A DNA stretch of 64,000 bases from Pseudorhodobacter wandonensis (GCF_001202035.1 NZ_LGHT01000041.1:62001-126000); one strand, 5' to 3'. Positions 9,310-19,558 are shown, numbered from the stretch's first letter. Notes: generated by a model not told the origin, from the letters alone. Numbers and translations are program-made.

Positions 9310-11301
9310 ATGACCGCCCAGACCCCCAACCTGACCAATGCGCCCGCGCGCGACAAACCGTGGCTGTTTCGCACCTATGCCGGCCATTCGACGGCCTCGG
9401 CATCAAACGCGCTGTATCGCAGCAACTTGGCCAAGGGGCAAACCGGCCTCTCGGTCGCTTTCGATCTGCCAACGCAAACCGGCTACGATTCCGATCATGA
9501 ACTGGCGCGCGGCGAAGTAGGCAAAGTGGGCGTGCCCGTGTCACATCTGGGCGACATGCGGGCGCTGTTTGCCGATATTCCGTTGGAAATGATGAACACC
9601 TCAATGACGATCAACGCAACCGCGCCATGGTTGCTCGCGCTCTATATCGCCGTGGCCGAGGAACAAGGCGCCGATATTTCCGCGCTGAATGGCACCGTAC
9701 AAAACGACATCATCAAGGAATACCTGTCGCGCGGCACCTATATCTGCCCGCCCGCGCCCAGCCTGCGGATGATCACCGATGTCGCGGCCTATACGCAAAA
9801 ACACCTGCCCAAATGGAACCCGATGAACGTTTGTTCCTACCACCTGCAAGAGGCTGGGGCCACGCCGGAACAAGAGCTTGCCTTTGCGCTGGCCACCGCC
9901 TGCGCCGTGCTGGATGACCTGAAGGGCAAAGTCTCCGACGATGATTTCCCGAATATGGTCGGCCGGATTTCATTCTTTGTAAACGCAGGCATCCGTTTTG
10001 TCACCGAGATGTGCAAAATGCGCGCCTTTGTTGACCTCTGGGATGAAATTTGCCTGACCCGCTATGGCGTCCAAGACGCAAAATACCGCCGCTTTCGCTA
10101 TGGCGTGCAGGTCAACTCTCTCGGCTTGACCGAACAGCAACCCGAAAACAACGTCTACCGGATTTTGATCGAATCTCTGGCGGTAACCCTGTCGAAAAAC
10201 GCCCGCGCCCGCGCCGTGCAACTGCCTGCGTGGAACGAGGCGCTCGGCCTGCCCCGCCCGTGGGATCAGCAATGGTCACTGCGGATGCAACAGATTCTGG
10301 CCTATGAATCCGACCTGCTGGAATATGACGACTTGTTTGACGGCAACCCCGCTGTGGACCGCAAGGTTGAGGCGCTGAAACAAGGCGCGCGCGAGGAACT
10401 GGCGCAAATCGACGCGATGGGCGGGGCCGTGGCCGCGATCGACTATATGAAAGGCCGGTTGGTCGAAGCAAACGCCGAACGGATCAACAAGATTGAGACG
10501 GGTGAGACGACAGTTGTCGGCGTCAACCGCTGGGTTGAAACCACACCCAGCCCGCTGACCGCAGGCGATGGGTCGATCATGGTCGCCGACCCCAAGGCCG
10601 AGGCCGACCAGATCGCACGCCTGACCGATTGGAAAGCGGCCCGCAGCTCGGCGGCCGTCGAGGCCGCACTCGCCGCGCTGCGCAGTGCCGCGCAGGACGG
10701 CACCAACATCATGCGCCCGTCTATTCTTTGCGCCAAAGTGGGTGTCACGACAGGCGAATGGGCCAGCACCATCCGCGCGGCCTTTGGCGAGTATCGCGCG
10801 CCGACAGGCGTTTCGCGCAACCCGTCAAACCGGACCGAAGGGCTGGAACCTATCCGCGAAGCTGTGCAGGCGGTTTCGGCAAAACTGGGCCGTCCATTGA
10901 AGTTTCTGGTCGGCAAACCGGGACTTGATGGCCATTCTAACGGCGCCGAACAAATCGCTGCCCGCGCCCGCGATTGCGGTATGGACATTCACTATGAAGG
11001 CATCCGCCTGACCCCGTCCGAGATCGTGAATGCGGCGATCGAGCAAAAAGCCCATGTCATTGGGCTATCAATCCTGTCGGGCTCACATTTACCACTCATT
11101 ACCGAAGTGCTTGAAAAGATGCGCGTTTCCGGATTGGAAAACGTGCCTTTGGTTGTGGGAGGCATTATCCCCGAGGATGACGCGGCAAAGCTGCGCGCCC
11201 TTGGCATTGCGGCGGTTTATACGCCAAAGGATTTTGAGCTGAACCGCATCATGATGGACATCGTGACACTGGTAGATGCCCCCCTGGTCGCCGCGCAATA
11301 G
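9310..11301 (+). CDS. ecm: Ethylmalonyl-CoA mutase (MeaA type, B12-dependent)
   Basis: A 663-residue adenosylcobalamin-dependent mutase that converts (2R)-ethylmalonyl-CoA to (2S)-methylsuccinyl-CoA. The N-terminal TIM barrel binds the CoA substrate (GLSVAFDLPTQTGYDSDHE, NTSMTINATAPWLLALY). The C-terminal cobalamin domain carries the base-off ligand motif D540-G-H542-S-N-G545. The single-chain architecture and a length near 660 fit Ecm/MeaA rather than the longer methylmalonyl-CoA mutase large subunit. TAAGGAGG ends a few bases upstream of the ATG. The nearby ccr, mch and malyl-CoA thioesterase genes support the pathway assignment. Confidence 0.95.
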   Translation: MTAQTPNLTNAPARDKPWLFRTYAGHSTASASNALYRSNLAKGQTGLSVAFDLPTQTGYDSDHELARGEVGKVGVPVSHLGDMRALFADIPLEMMNTSMTINATAPWLLALYIAVAEEQGADISALNGTVQNDIIKEYLSRGTYICPPAPSLRMITDVAAYTQKHLPKWNPMNVCSYHLQEAGATPEQELAFALATACAVLDDLKGKVSDDDFPNMVGRISFFVNAGIRFVTEMCKMRAFVDLWDEICLTRYGVQDAKYRRFRYGVQVNSLGLTEQQPENNVYRILIESLAVTLSKNARARAVQLPAWNEALGLPRPWDQQWSLRMQQILAYESDLLEYDDLFDGNPAVDRKVEALKQGAREELAQIDAMGGAVAAIDYMKGRLVEANAERINKIETGETTVVGVNRWVETTPSPLTAGDGSIMVADPKAEADQIARLTDWKAARSSAAVEAALAALRSAAQDGTNIMRPSILCAKVGVTTGEWASTIRAAFGEYRAPTGVSRNPSNRTEGLEPIREAVQAVSAKLGRPLKFLVGKPGLDGHSNGAEQIAARARDCGMDIHYEGIRLTPSEIVNAAIEQKAHVIGLSILSGSHLPLITEVLEKMRVSGLENVPLVVGGIIPEDDAAKLRALGIAAVYTPKDFELNRIMMDIVTLVDAPLVAAQ

Positions 11302-11304
11302 AAA

Positions 11305-11328
11305 AAGGGGGGCAACAACGCCCCCCTT
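11305..11328 (-). terminator. Terminator of the lpd transcript
   Basis: Perfect 9-bp inverted repeat AAGGGGGGC / GCCCCCCTT with a 6-base loop. On the minus strand the stem runs into TTTTTC, about 65 bases past the lpd stop codon. It begins four bases after the ecm stop, so it may also slow transcription from the other side. Confidence 0.75.
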
Positions 11329-11333
11329 CCATA

Positions 11334-11364
11334 TCATCTATCCAAAAATATCCCCGCCGGAGGC
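11334..11364 (+). repeat. Dispersed intergenic repeat, family B
   Basis: A 31-bp element starting TCATCTATCCAAAAATATCC and ending CCGGAGGC. It is identical base for base to 33807-33837, and a diverged inverted copy lies at 12833-12854. It sits between the convergent ecm and lpd genes, between two hairpins. Confidence 0.8.
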
Positions 11365-11394
11365 ACAAATTTTCACAGAAAATTTGTGCCTTTT
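11361..11394 (+). terminator. Long hairpin between convergent ecm and lpd
   Basis: Perfect 14-bp inverted repeat (11361-11374 and 11378-11391; arm AGGCACAAATTTTC) with a 3-base ACA loop, followed on the plus strand by TTTT. It is a good candidate terminator for ecm, although it is 60 bases downstream of its stop. Its right end touches the lpd stop codon. Confidence 0.65.
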
Positions 11395-12778
11395 AGGCGT
11401 GGATAGCTCCATCGCCACAGGCAAGCGCAGCTTCGCGCACCGCTTCGGAATAGGTCGGGTGGGCGTGGCAAGTCAGCGCCAGATCCTGCGCCGAGGCCCC
11501 GAATTCCATAGCGACGCAAACCTCATGGATCAAATCACCTGCCATCGGGCCGATGATATGCGCGCCCAGAATCCGGTCAGTCTCTTTATCCGCCAGAATT
11601 TTCACAAAACCCTCGGCCTGAAAAATAGCCTTGGCCCGCGCGTTGCCCATAAAGGAAAACTTGCCAACCTTATAGGCGCGGCCCGCTTCTTTCAGCTGCT
11701 CTTCGGTCTTGCCAACACTGGCAACCTCGGGGGTGGTATAGACCACGCCGGGAATGACGTCGTAATTCACATGGCCCGCTTTACCGGCCAGAATCTCGGC
11801 CAGCGCCATGCCCTCATCTTCGGCTTTATGCGCAAGCATCGGGCCGACGATGGCATCACCGATGGCGTACAAACCCTTAACATTGGTTGCAAAGTGATGG
11901 GTTTTCACTTGGCCGCGTTTCTCCATCTCGACACCAAGCGCCTCTAGCCCCAAACCATCGACATAGGGTTTGCGACCTGTGGCAACCAGAACGCAATCAG
12001 CATCCAGCACGGCCTCGGACTCATCCTTGCGCAGCTTATAGGTCACTTTGGCTTTGCCGCCCTTGGTGGTCACACCCTGAACCGCCGCACCCAGAACAAA
12101 CTTGATGCCTTGCTTGGCGAGGATTTTCTGGAACGAGCGCGCCACCTCGGCATCCATGCCGGGCGTAATCGCCTCAAGATACTCGACCACTGTGACCTCC
12201 GAACCCAAACGCGCGTAAACCGAGCCCATTTCAAGGCCGATCACACCCGCGCCGATGACAACCAGCGATTTCGGGATCTTGTTCAAAGTCAGCGCACCCG
12301 TCGAGGTAACAACAGTCTTTTCGTCAACCTCGACACCAGGCAGGCTTGCCGCTTCGGAGCCGGTCGCGATGACGATGCTTTTGGCCTCATGCACTTCATC
12401 GCCAACCTTAACCTGACCTGCCGCAGGGATAGAGCCCCAACCTTTCAACCAGGTTACCTTGTTCTTTTTGAACAGGAATTCGATACCCTTGGTATTGCCA
12501 TCAACGACCTCTTGTTTGTAGGCCTTCATCTGGTCCCAATCGACCGAAGGGCTTTTGCCCTTGAGGCCCATTTTGGCGAAATTATGCTCGGCCTCATGCA
12601 GGGAATGGGTTGCGTGCAGCAACGCCTTGGAGGGGATGCAGCCCACATTCAGGCAGGTGCCGCCCAATGTTTCGCGGCCTTCAACCACAGCCGTTTTCAG
12701 ACCAAGCTGCGCACAACGGATGGCGCAAACATAGCCGCCAGGGCCACCGCCGATGATGATGACGTCAAAATTTGCCAT
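11393..12778 (-). CDS. lpdA: Dihydrolipoyl dehydrogenase (E3)
   Basis: A 461-residue FAD/NAD disulphide oxidoreductase that reoxidises dihydrolipoamide in 2-oxo acid dehydrogenase complexes. FAD binds at IIGGGPGG (residues 8-15). The redox-active disulphide is C42 and C47 in [13 protein letters not shown]. The NAD-binding segment is [15 protein letters not shown]. The C-terminal interface has [19 protein letters not shown] with the catalytic His-Glu pair. It is downstream of sucB and sucA on the same strand, separated from sucB by a hypothetical gene and a MAPEG gene, so it probably serves 2-oxoglutarate dehydrogenase. Confidence 0.96.
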   Translation of the reverse strand: MANFDVIIIGGGPGGYVCAIRCAQLGLKTAVVEGRETLGGTCLNVGCIPSKALLHATHSLHEAEHNFAKMGLKGKSPSVDWDQMKAYKQEVVDGNTKGIEFLFKKNKVTWLKGWGSIPAAGQVKVGDEVHEAKSIVIATGSEAASLPGVEVDEKTVVTSTGALTLNKIPKSLVVIGAGVIGLEMGSVYARLGSEVTVVEYLEAITPGMDAEVARSFQKILAKQGIKFVLGAAVQGVTTKGGKAKVTYKLRKDESEAVLDADCVLVATGRKPYVDGLGLEALGVEMEKRGQVKTHHFATNVKGLYAIGDAIVGPMLAHKAEDEGMALAEILAGKAGHVNYDVIPGVVYTTPEVASVGKTEEQLKEAGRAYKVGKFSFMGNARAKAIFQAEGFVKILADKETDRILGAHIIGPMAGDLIHEVCVAMEFGASAQDLALTCHAHPTYSEAVREAALACGDGAIHA

Positions 12779-12805
12779 GGGTTCGTTCCTTGTTTTAAGT
12801 CAGAG

Positions 12806-12854
12806 CCGGGGGCTGTCTGCCCCCGGACCCCCGAGGATATTTTAGGATAGATGA
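12806..12854. repeat. GC hairpin plus family B intergenic repeat
   Basis: An 8-bp hairpin stem CCGGGGGC / GCCCCCGG (12806-12826) is followed by a diverged, inverted family B repeat (12833-12854, GAGGATATTTTAGGATAGAT). It lies between the MAPEG stop and the lpd start. The hairpin-plus-repeat layout matches the copy at 38786-38834. Confidence 0.65.
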
Positions 12855-12855
12855 T

Positions 12856-13251
12856 TTACAGCAGGGCTGCGACAATCATCGCTAGTGTAGAGCCGAAGCC
12901 TATGGCCCAAATTGCGGAACGCCAAGGGCGCCAGCCAAAAGCATAGGCGGGGATGTAGAGAGTGCGGGCCGCGAGGTAGACCCAAGCGCAGGCGGCGGTG
13001 AAGCCGGTCGATTGGTTGCCAAGCGTGACCACCAATGTTGCGATGGTAAAGAGGATGAGCCCCTCGAAATGGTTATTCAGCGCGCGTTGGAGACGCCCCG
13101 TGCGTTCGGATATTTGGCGGGATGGCGGCCGGTCGCGGGCCGAGGAGGTGTAACCGGTGCCGAGTTCCATGTTTGCAGGGACCGCGAAGAGGAGGAACTG
13201 GACGGCCTGCAGCAGGGCCGCGAGGGCTAGGGCGGTGAGTTCTGGGGTCAT
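12856..13251 (-). CDS. MAPEG family membrane protein
   Basis: A 131-residue protein with about four membrane helices and the MAPEG signature: a long first helix rich in Ala/Leu, then SERTGRLQRALNNHFEGLILF, where the conserved Arg/Asn/Glu-Asn segment faces the glutathione site in characterised members. Bacterial MAPEG proteins are mostly uncharacterised, with possible glutathione transferase-type or detoxification roles. The ATG directly abuts the stop codon of the upstream hypothetical gene, suggesting translational coupling. Its position inside the sucB-lpd interval does not by itself imply a TCA function. Confidence 0.85.
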   Translation of the reverse strand: MTPELTALALAALLQAVQFLLFAVPANMELGTGYTSSARDRPPSRQISERTGRLQRALNNHFEGLILFTIATLVVTLGNQSTGFTAACAWVYLAARTLYIPAYAFGWRPWRSAIWAIGFGSTLAMIVAALL

Positions 13252-13650
13252 TTAAGCACTCGCAAGAGACTTAAAAAGACCGCCTACAAATCCGCCCGCT
13301 AGGTCTCCAGCACCAGTAAAGTAACTTGTTTCTTTTTGTGTGCGCTGAACAGCTTCCCCGACAGTGGTCGTGCCTTCTCCTACTTTGAGCTGCTGCCCCA
13401 TAAGTGCTAACCCGCGTGCCGTTAATGTTGGGCCCAAAATCCATGCATCACCACCGCCAAACTTCTGTATTTTATTCGTTCGGATAATGGCTTCAGCCTC
13501 AAGCCATTCTATGCATGTTGTAAAGAAAGGGAGATATTCATCATCGAGGTCAAGCTTGTAAAACTTAAGCTCCGCAGCCGACAGGCCCCACTCCATCAAC
13601 AAACCCAGTATCTTTGCTATAACTAGTTCGCTTTTTTCGATGTTCGACAA
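13252..13650 (-). CDS. Hypothetical protein
   Basis: A 132-residue protein with no family I can name. The N-terminal half is helical (IAKILGLLMEWGLSAAELKFY) and resembles a small winged-helix or four-helix fold. The C-terminal 30 residues are glycine-rich (GAGDLAGGFVGGLFKSLASA) and could form a membrane-active or oligomerising segment. The DNA is visibly more A+T-rich than its neighbours, with codons such as TTA, ATA and AAA, which suggests transfer. Its stop codon directly abuts the MAPEG start codon. Confidence 0.75.
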   Translation of the reverse strand: MSNIEKSELVIAKILGLLMEWGLSAAELKFYKLDLDDEYLPFFTTCIEWLEAEAIIRTNKIQKFGGGDAWILGPTLTARGLALMGQQLKVGEGTTTVGEAVQRTQKETSYFTGAGDLAGGFVGGLFKSLASA

Positions 13651-13739
13651 GACCAGCCCCTTGTTGTTTAAGAGAGCTCTAACACGGATTGGGATCTGTG
13701 CTAGGCGCGATCAAACTTTTGAAGTTTTGCGGGTCGGCA

Positions 13740-13768
13740 CCCACCCTATAAGTTGCCCCTAGGGTGGG
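13740..13768. repeat. Inverted repeat downstream of sucB
   Basis: A 9-bp stem CCCACCCTA / TAGGGTGGG with an 11-base loop, 15 bases past the sucB stop. There is no T tract on the minus strand, so it may be an RNA stability or attenuation hairpin rather than a true terminator. Confidence 0.45.
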
Positions 13769-13783
13769 TTCACCCCGACTCCC

Positions 13784-15286
13784 TCACAGATCCATCAACA
13801 ACCGCCGTGGATCTTCCAGCGCTTCTTTCACCCGCACGAGGAACGTCACCGCGCCTTTGCCGTCAACGATGCGGTGGTCATAGCTAAGCGCCAGATACAT
13901 CATCGGGCGGATCACGATTTCACCGTTCACCACGACCGGACGATCCTGGATTTTGTGCATCCCCAAGATACCCGATTGCGGTGGGTTCAGAATGGGCGAG
14001 GACATCAGCGAGCCGTAGACGCCGCCGTTCGAAATTGTGAACGTGCCGCCTTGCATTTCCGCCATCGACAGCTTGCCATCACGGGCGCGCAAGCCCTTTT
14101 CGGCAATCGCTTTTTCGATTTCAGCAAAGGACATGCTGTCGGCGTCGCGGATAACCGGCACAACAAGGCCCGAAGGTGTGCCAGCAGCCACGCCCATGTG
14201 GACGAAGTTCTTGTACACAATATCGGTGCCGTCGATTTCGGCGTTCACCTCGGGCACTTCTTTCAGCGCATGGCAGCAAGCCTTTGTAAAGAATGACATA
14301 AAGCCAAGGCGGACTTTGTGCTTTTTCTCAAACTGGTCTTTGTACTGGTTGCGCAGGGCCATCACCTCGGACATGTCCACCTCGTTATAGGTGGTCAGCA
14401 TGGCGGCGGTGTTCTGGCTTTCTTTCAGGCGGCGCGCGATGGTCTGGCGCAGCTTGGTCATTTTCACCCGCTCTTCACGGCTGGCGTCATCAGCGGCCAC
14501 AGGGGCGCGCGGAACCGACACGGGGGCTGCTGCGGCAGGCGCAGCGGCGGCCTTGGCCACGTCTTCTTTCATCACGCGACCATCGCGGCCAGAACCCTGA
14601 ACCTGATCGCGGTTCAAACCGGCCTCGGCCATCGCTTTCTTGGCCGAAGGCGCGTCTTCGACGTCCTTTGCACCGGTCGCAGCAGGGGCGGCAGGCGCTG
14701 CCGCCGCCGGTGCCGCAACAGCTGCACCGGCCGAGGCGCCTTCGGCCACAACGGCCAGCTTGGCATTGGCAGAAACGGTAGCGCCTTCGGCTGCAATAAT
14801 TTCAGTCAACACGCCAGCAACGGGGCTTGGAACCTCAACAGAAACCTTGTCGGTTTCCAGCTCGCACAGCATTTCATCTTGCGCGACCGTATCACCAACC
14901 TTTTTGAACCAGGTCGAAACGGTGGCCTCGGAAACGGATTCGCCAAGGGTTGGCACATTTACATCAGTCATTTTACCCTCTTCCGCGCTGGCCGGGGCCG
15001 ATGCGCCTTTGTCATGTGTGGTCGAGGCAGCCGCCCCGGTGTTATCCGCTTGCGCACCGATCTGGGCCAACAGGGCGGCTACGCCCACGGTGGTCCCTTC
15101 GGCAGCAACGATTTCGATCAAGGTGCCTGCCACAGGGCTTGGCACTTCGACCGTCACTTTATCGGTCTCCAGTTCGCACAGCATTTCATCGACTGCGACC
15201 CTGTCACCCAGTTTTTTGAACCAGGTTGCAACGGTCGCCTCGGTGACGCTTTCACCCAGAGTGGGAACCCGTACTTCAGTTGCCAT
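13784..15286 (-). CDS. sucB: 2-oxoglutarate dehydrogenase E2 (dihydrolipoamide succinyltransferase), two lipoyl domains
   Basis: A 500-residue E2 core enzyme. It has two N-terminal lipoyl domains in tandem, with lipoyl lysines at K43 and K147 (ETDKVTVEV and ETDKVSVEV). An Ala/Pro linker and a peripheral subunit-binding domain ([28 protein letters not shown]) follow, then the catalytic acyltransferase domain ending in [16 protein letters not shown] with the active-site His. Classical SucB has one lipoyl domain, so this is a duplication. Met106 begins the second domain and has AGAGG just upstream, so a shorter single-lipoyl form is possible. The start overlaps the sucA stop by 11 bases. Confidence 0.95.
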   Translation of the reverse strand: MATEVRVPTLGESVTEATVATWFKKLGDRVAVDEMLCELETDKVTVEVPSPVAGTLIEIVAAEGTTVGVAALLAQIGAQADNTGAAASTTHDKGASAPASAEEGKMTDVNVPTLGESVSEATVSTWFKKVGDTVAQDEMLCELETDKVSVEVPSPVAGVLTEIIAAEGATVSANAKLAVVAEGASAGAAVAAPAAAAPAAPAATGAKDVEDAPSAKKAMAEAGLNRDQVQGSGRDGRVMKEDVAKAAAAPAAAAPVSVPRAPVAADDASREERVKMTKLRQTIARRLKESQNTAAMLTTYNEVDMSEVMALRNQYKDQFEKKHKVRLGFMSFFTKACCHALKEVPEVNAEIDGTDIVYKNFVHMGVAAGTPSGLVVPVIRDADSMSFAEIEKAIAEKGLRARDGKLSMAEMQGGTFTISNGGVYGSLMSSPILNPPQSGILGMHKIQDRPVVVNGEIVIRPMMYLALSYDHRIVDGKGAVTFLVRVKEALEDPRRLLMDL

Positions 15287-18251
15287 GCGTACGCGCCCCC
15301 GTCAGTGCATCGGCGATCAACGCCTCTTGTTCGGCCTTGTGGCGGCTTGCAAGGCCCGTCGCTGGCGAGGCCGAGGCAGCACGACCCGCATAGCGCGCAC
15401 GGCTGCTTTTGGCTTTGATCTTGCCCAACACCCATTCGATATTCGGTTCGACAAAGGTCCAATAGCCCTGATTTTTCGGCTCTTCCTGGCACCAGATCAC
15501 TTCGGCTTCTTTGAATCGTTCCAATTCCTTGACCATCGACATCGCAGGGAAAGGATAGAACTGCTCCAAACGCAGCAGATAGACGTCATCCAGACCCTGC
15601 TCATCGCGGGCGGCCAGCAAGTCATAATACACCTTGCCCGAACAAACGACGACGCGCTTGATCTTGTCATCCGCTTTCAGCTTCAGGTCGGAATGGCCCT
15701 TTTGCGCGTCATCCCACAAAACGCGGTGGAACGAGGAACCGGTGGTGAAATCATCGGCATCCGACACACACATCGGGTGGCGCAGCAGCGATTTCGGCGT
15801 CATCAAGATCAGCGGCTTGCGGAAATCGCGGTGCAGCTGACGGCGCAGAATGTGGAAATAGTTGGCCGGCGTCGAACAGTTAGCCACGATCCAGTTTTCA
15901 TTCGCCGACATCTGCAAGAACCGCTCGGGCCGCGCAGACGAATGCTCTGGCCCCTGCCCTTCATAGCCATGCGGCAACAGACAAACCAGACCCGACATCC
16001 GCAACCACTTGCTTTCGCCCGAGTTGATGAACTGGTCAAACATGATCTGTGCGCCGTTGGCAAAGTCACCAAACTGGGCTTCCCACAGGGTCAAAGCGTT
16101 CGGTTCCGACAGCGAATAGCCGTATTCAAAGCCAAGCACCGCATATTCCGACAGCATGGAATCGATCACCTCATAGCGTGCCTGGCCCGCTTTGATGTGG
16201 TTCAGCGGGTAATACCGCTCTTCGGTGGCTTGGTTGATAAAGGCCGAATGACGTTGGCTAAAGGTGCCGCGCGTACAATCCTGCCCTGACAAACGCACAG
16301 GGAAACCTTCGGTAACCAACGAACCAAAGGCAAGCGCCTCGGCTGTAGCCCAGTCAAAGCCGACGCCATCTGCGAACATCTTTTTCTTGGCGTCCAACTG
16401 GCGGCCAACGGTTTTGTGCAAATCAAACCCGTCCGGCACACGGGTCAGGCCCGCACCCACCTCGGCCATCGTTTTTTTGGTGATCGCGGTTTTACCTGCT
16501 TCATACTTTTCGCCTTCACGGCTCATGTTTTTCCAGCGGCCATCCAACCAGTCGGCCTTATTCGGCTTATAGTCTTTGCCCGCGTCGAATTCCTCGTTCA
16601 GATAGGCCTGAAACGCGGCTTTCATATCCTCGATCTCACCCTCGGGGATCAAACCATCCTTGACCAGACGCTCGGTATAAAGCGACAGCGTGGTCTTGTG
16701 CTTTTTGATCTGGGTGTACATCGCCGGGTTGGTGAACATCGGCTCGTCGCCTTCGTTGTGACCAAAGCGGCGATAGCAGAAAATATCCAGAACCACGTCT
16801 TTGTGGAACTTCTGGCGGAACTCGGTCGCCACTTTGGCGGCATGAACCACGGCTTCGGGGTCATCGCCATTCACGTGGAAAATCGGCGCTTCTACCACCA
16901 AGGCGTTATCGGTCGGATAGGGCGACGAGCGGCTGAAATGCGGCGCAGTGGTAAAGCCGATCTGGTTATTCACCACAATATGAATGGTGCCGCCGGTGCG
17001 GTGCCCGCGCAGCCCCGAAAGGCCAAAGCATTCCGCAACAACACCCTGTCCTGCAAAGGCCGCGTCGCCATGCAGCAGGATCGGCAGAACCTGATAGCGC
17101 TCGGTATCATTCAACTGGTCTTGCTTGGCGCGCACTTTGCCCAGCACAACAGGGTTCACAGCCTCAAGGTGGCTTGGGTTGGCCGTCAGTGACAGGTGCA
17201 CCGTATTGCCATCGAACGAACGGTCGCTTGACGCACCAAGGTGGTATTTCACATCGCCCGAGCCATCAACGTCTTCGGGCTTGAAGCTGCCGCCCTGAAA
17301 CTCGTTGAAAATCGCGCGATAGGGCTTTTTCATCACGTTCGACAGCACCGAAAGGCGGCCGCGGTGCGGCATACCGATCACGATTTCCTTAACGCCCAAC
17401 GCGCCACCGCGTTTGATGATCTGCTCCATCGCAGGGATCAGGCTTTCGCCCCCATCAAGGCCAAAACGCTTGGTCCCCATGTATTTCACATGCAGGAATT
17501 TCTCGAACCCTTCGGCCTCGACCAGCTTGTTCAAAATGGCTTTGCGGCCTTCGCGGGTAAAGGCGATTTCCTTGCCGTAACCTTCAATCCGTTCCTTCAG
17601 CCAGCTTGCCTGCTCGGGGTCGGAAATATGCATGTATTGCAGCGCGAATGTGCCGCAATAGGTGCGGCGCACGATCTCGAGGATCTGGCGCATCGACGCC
17701 ATCTGAAGGCCCAGCACGTTATCAATAAAGATCGGACGATCCATATCCTGCTCGGCGAACCCGTAGGATTTCGGGTCCAGCTCAGGGTGCGTGGTCGTAT
17801 CCTGCATTTTCAGCGGGTCCAGATCAGCGGCCAAGTGACCACGGATCCGGTAAGCGCGGATAATCATCAACGCGCGAATACTGTCCAGAACGGCGCGCTG
17901 CACTTGCGCATCCGACAGCGACACCCCTGCCTCGGCGGCCTTGGCGGCAATCTTTGCCCCCGCGGCTTTGCTTTCCTTGGCAGGCACAACCGGCCATTCG
18001 CCAGTCAACGCACCTGTCAAATCATCGCTTGGCACCGGCGGCCAATCGGCCCGCGCCCAGCTCGGGCCAGCTGCGGCAGCGGTCGCGACACGGTCCGCTT
18101 CACCCAACTCGGCAAAAAACGCGGCCCAGCTTGCATCAACCGATGCAGGGTCCTGCGCATGTTTTGCCGCAATCTGGTCGATGTATTCGGCATTGGCGCC
18201 ATCCAGATAGCTTTGGGCGCGGAATTGGGCGTTTGGGGATTGTTCGGTCAT
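15276..18251 (-). CDS. sucA: 2-oxoglutarate dehydrogenase E1 component
   Basis: A 991-residue thiamine diphosphate enzyme that decarboxylates 2-oxoglutarate and transfers the succinyl group to E2. The N terminus [12 protein letters not shown] resembles the short E2-binding segment of E1o. Further markers are [28 protein letters not shown], the thiamine diphosphate/Mg region ending in [17 protein letters not shown], and the C-terminal [16 protein letters not shown] and [20 protein letters not shown]. The length is slightly above the usual 930-990. It overlaps sucB by 11 bases and follows sucD with a gap of about 90 bases. Confidence 0.97.
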   Translation of the reverse strand: MTEQSPNAQFRAQSYLDGANAEYIDQIAAKHAQDPASVDASWAAFFAELGEADRVATAAAAGPSWARADWPPVPSDDLTGALTGEWPVVPAKESKAAGAKIAAKAAEAGVSLSDAQVQRAVLDSIRALMIIRAYRIRGHLAADLDPLKMQDTTTHPELDPKSYGFAEQDMDRPIFIDNVLGLQMASMRQILEIVRRTYCGTFALQYMHISDPEQASWLKERIEGYGKEIAFTREGRKAILNKLVEAEGFEKFLHVKYMGTKRFGLDGGESLIPAMEQIIKRGGALGVKEIVIGMPHRGRLSVLSNVMKKPYRAIFNEFQGGSFKPEDVDGSGDVKYHLGASSDRSFDGNTVHLSLTANPSHLEAVNPVVLGKVRAKQDQLNDTERYQVLPILLHGDAAFAGQGVVAECFGLSGLRGHRTGGTIHIVVNNQIGFTTAPHFSRSSPYPTDNALVVEAPIFHVNGDDPEAVVHAAKVATEFRQKFHKDVVLDIFCYRRFGHNEGDEPMFTNPAMYTQIKKHKTTLSLYTERLVKDGLIPEGEIEDMKAAFQAYLNEEFDAGKDYKPNKADWLDGRWKNMSREGEKYEAGKTAITKKTMAEVGAGLTRVPDGFDLHKTVGRQLDAKKKMFADGVGFDWATAEALAFGSLVTEGFPVRLSGQDCTRGTFSQRHSAFINQATEERYYPLNHIKAGQARYEVIDSMLSEYAVLGFEYGYSLSEPNALTLWEAQFGDFANGAQIMFDQFINSGESKWLRMSGLVCLLPHGYEGQGPEHSSARPERFLQMSANENWIVANCSTPANYFHILRRQLHRDFRKPLILMTPKSLLRHPMCVSDADDFTTGSSFHRVLWDDAQKGHSDLKLKADDKIKRVVVCSGKVYYDLLAARDEQGLDDVYLLRLEQFYPFPAMSMVKELERFKEAEVIWCQEEPKNQGYWTFVEPNIEWVLGKIKAKSSRARYAGRAASASPATGLASRHKAEQEALIADALTGARTHGN

Positions 18252-18318
18252 TTTTGGACCTCATAAGGGTTGGGGCCGGGGGGCGCGGGTGAAAAGCACC
18301 ACTGCCAGAATGAAGTAA

Positions 18319-18338
18319 TGGCGGGGTTGCCCCCGCCA
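18319..18338. repeat. Intercistronic hairpin between sucD and sucA
   Basis: An 8-bp inverted repeat TGGCGGGG / CCCCGCCA with a 4-base loop, six bases past the sucD stop. It has no T tract, so it more likely sets mRNA stability or relative expression within the suc operon than ends transcription. Confidence 0.45.
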
Positions 18339-18344
18339 AAAGTT

Positions 18345-19229
18345 TTATGCCTTGATCGCGGCCATTACGGCCTCACCCAAATGGGCAGGGCTTTCGGCAA
18401 CCACAATACCTGCGGCTTTCATCGCTTCGATCTTGCTTTCGGCATCGCCTTTGCCACCGGCAACAATCGCGCCGGCATGGCCCATACGGCGGCCAGGAGG
18501 TGCCGTGCGCCCTGCGATAAAGCCGGCTGTTGGTTTCCAACGGCCTTTCTTACGCTCATCCGCAAGGAACTGCGCGGCTTCTTCTTCGGCAGAGCCGCCA
18601 ATCTCACCGATCATGATGATCGAATGGGTTTCAGGGTCGGCCAGGAACATCTCCAGAATATCAATATGCTCGGAACCCTTGATCGGGTCGCCACCAATAC
18701 CGACAGCCGAAGATTGGCCAAGACCCAGATCGGATGTCTGCTTAACGGCCTCATAGGTCAACGTGCCCGAGCGCGACACAACACCAACCGACCCGCGGCG
18801 GTGAATATGGCCCGGCATAATGCCGATCTTGCAAGCATCAGGTGTAATAACACCGGGGCAGTTTGGCCCGATCAGACGCGACTTCGACCCTTCCAAAGCA
18901 CGTTTCACACGCATCATGTCCAGCACCGGAATACCCTCGGTAATGCAAACAATCAGCTCCATCTCGGCGTCAATCGCCTCAAGGATCGAGTCGGCAGCAA
19001 ACGGCGGTGGCACATAGATCACCGAGGCATTCGCCTGCGTCAAAGCGCGGGCCTCATGCACCGAGTTGTAAACCGGCAGGTCCAAATGCGTGGTGCCGCC
19101 TTTGCCTGGTGTCACACCGCCAACCATTTTGGTGCCATAGGCAATGGCCTGCTCGGAATGGAATGTACCTTGGCTTCCCGTAAAACCTTGGCAGATCACA
19201 CGGGTATTTTCATTAACGAGAACGGCCAT
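18345..19229 (-). CDS. sucD: Succinyl-CoA ligase (ADP-forming) alpha subunit
   Basis: A 294-residue subunit of the TCA enzyme that couples succinyl-CoA cleavage to nucleoside triphosphate formation. The CoA-binding Rossmann fold opens with [18 protein letters not shown]. The ligase domain contains [20 protein letters not shown] and [16 protein letters not shown]. The phosphorylated His lies in [10 protein letters not shown] near residue 245. The length is normal. It lies in the suc operon between a small lipoprotein gene and sucA. Confidence 0.97.
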   Translation of the reverse strand: MAVLVNENTRVICQGFTGSQGTFHSEQAIAYGTKMVGGVTPGKGGTTHLDLPVYNSVHEARALTQANASVIYVPPPFAADSILEAIDAEMELIVCITEGIPVLDMMRVKRALEGSKSRLIGPNCPGVITPDACKIGIMPGHIHRRGSVGVVSRSGTLTYEAVKQTSDLGLGQSSAVGIGGDPIKGSEHIDILEMFLADPETHSIIMIGEIGGSAEEEAAQFLADERKKGRWKPTAGFIAGRTAPPGRRMGHAGAIVAGGKGDAESKIEAMKAAGIVVAESPAHLGEAVMAAIKA

Positions 19230-19275
19230 TCGGGCCTCCTTATGCAGTCATAAAAGCACCAAGCGGTGCCGGTTA

Positions 19276-19461
19276 TCAGTTGGCAGGGCGGGTATGATCT
19301 GGGCAAGTAATGGTAATATCGCCGCCGTCAACTTTGCCACTGCGCGCCCAATCCGATTGCTCGGCACATACAGCTGCTTCATTGCCGTCGCTGGCAGTGC
19401 CGCCGCCTGCACAAGCAGCAAGCATCAACAAGATCGCTGACCCCATCACAAACTTTTGCAT
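19276..19461 (-). CDS. Small putative lipoprotein between sucC and sucD
   Basis: A 61-residue protein with a short lipoprotein signal peptide (MQKFVMGSAILLML) and a lipobox-like LAAC followed by a Gly/Ser-rich stretch. The mature part has two further cysteines (VCAEQ and ITCPDH), which could form one disulphide. No family is recognised. The ATG at 19461 starts a normal signal peptide; an earlier in-frame start adds six residues. Its place inside the sucC-sucD interval suggests co-expression with the TCA operon but not a shared function. Confidence 0.6.
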   Translation of the reverse strand: MQKFVMGSAILLMLAACAGGGTASDGNEAAVCAEQSDWARSGKVDGGDITITCPDHTRPAN

Positions 19462-19522
19462 TCCATACCCTTTCACCACTGTTGACGTTATCCGCGCGCC
19501 TCATGGCCGCTGCGGTATCTTT

Positions 19523-19549
19523 CGCCGGGGGCCAAAACGACACCCGGCG
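19523..19549. repeat. Intercistronic inverted repeat downstream of sucC
   Basis: A 7-bp stem CGCCGGG / CCCGGCG with a 13-base loop, ten bases past the sucC stop codon. It is weak as a terminator and may be an RNA processing or attenuation point before the lipoprotein gene and sucD. Confidence 0.35.
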
Positions 19550-19558
19550 CAAACAGGT

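Noticed and set aside
13740-13768. Strong sucB terminator
   Set aside because: The hairpin has no T tract on the minus strand and the downstream gene is on the same strand, so it is listed only as an inverted repeat.
14318-15418. Long plus-strand open frame opposite sucB
   Set aside because: The repeated lipoyl codons and Ala/Pro linker create an open antisense frame; sucB itself is complete.
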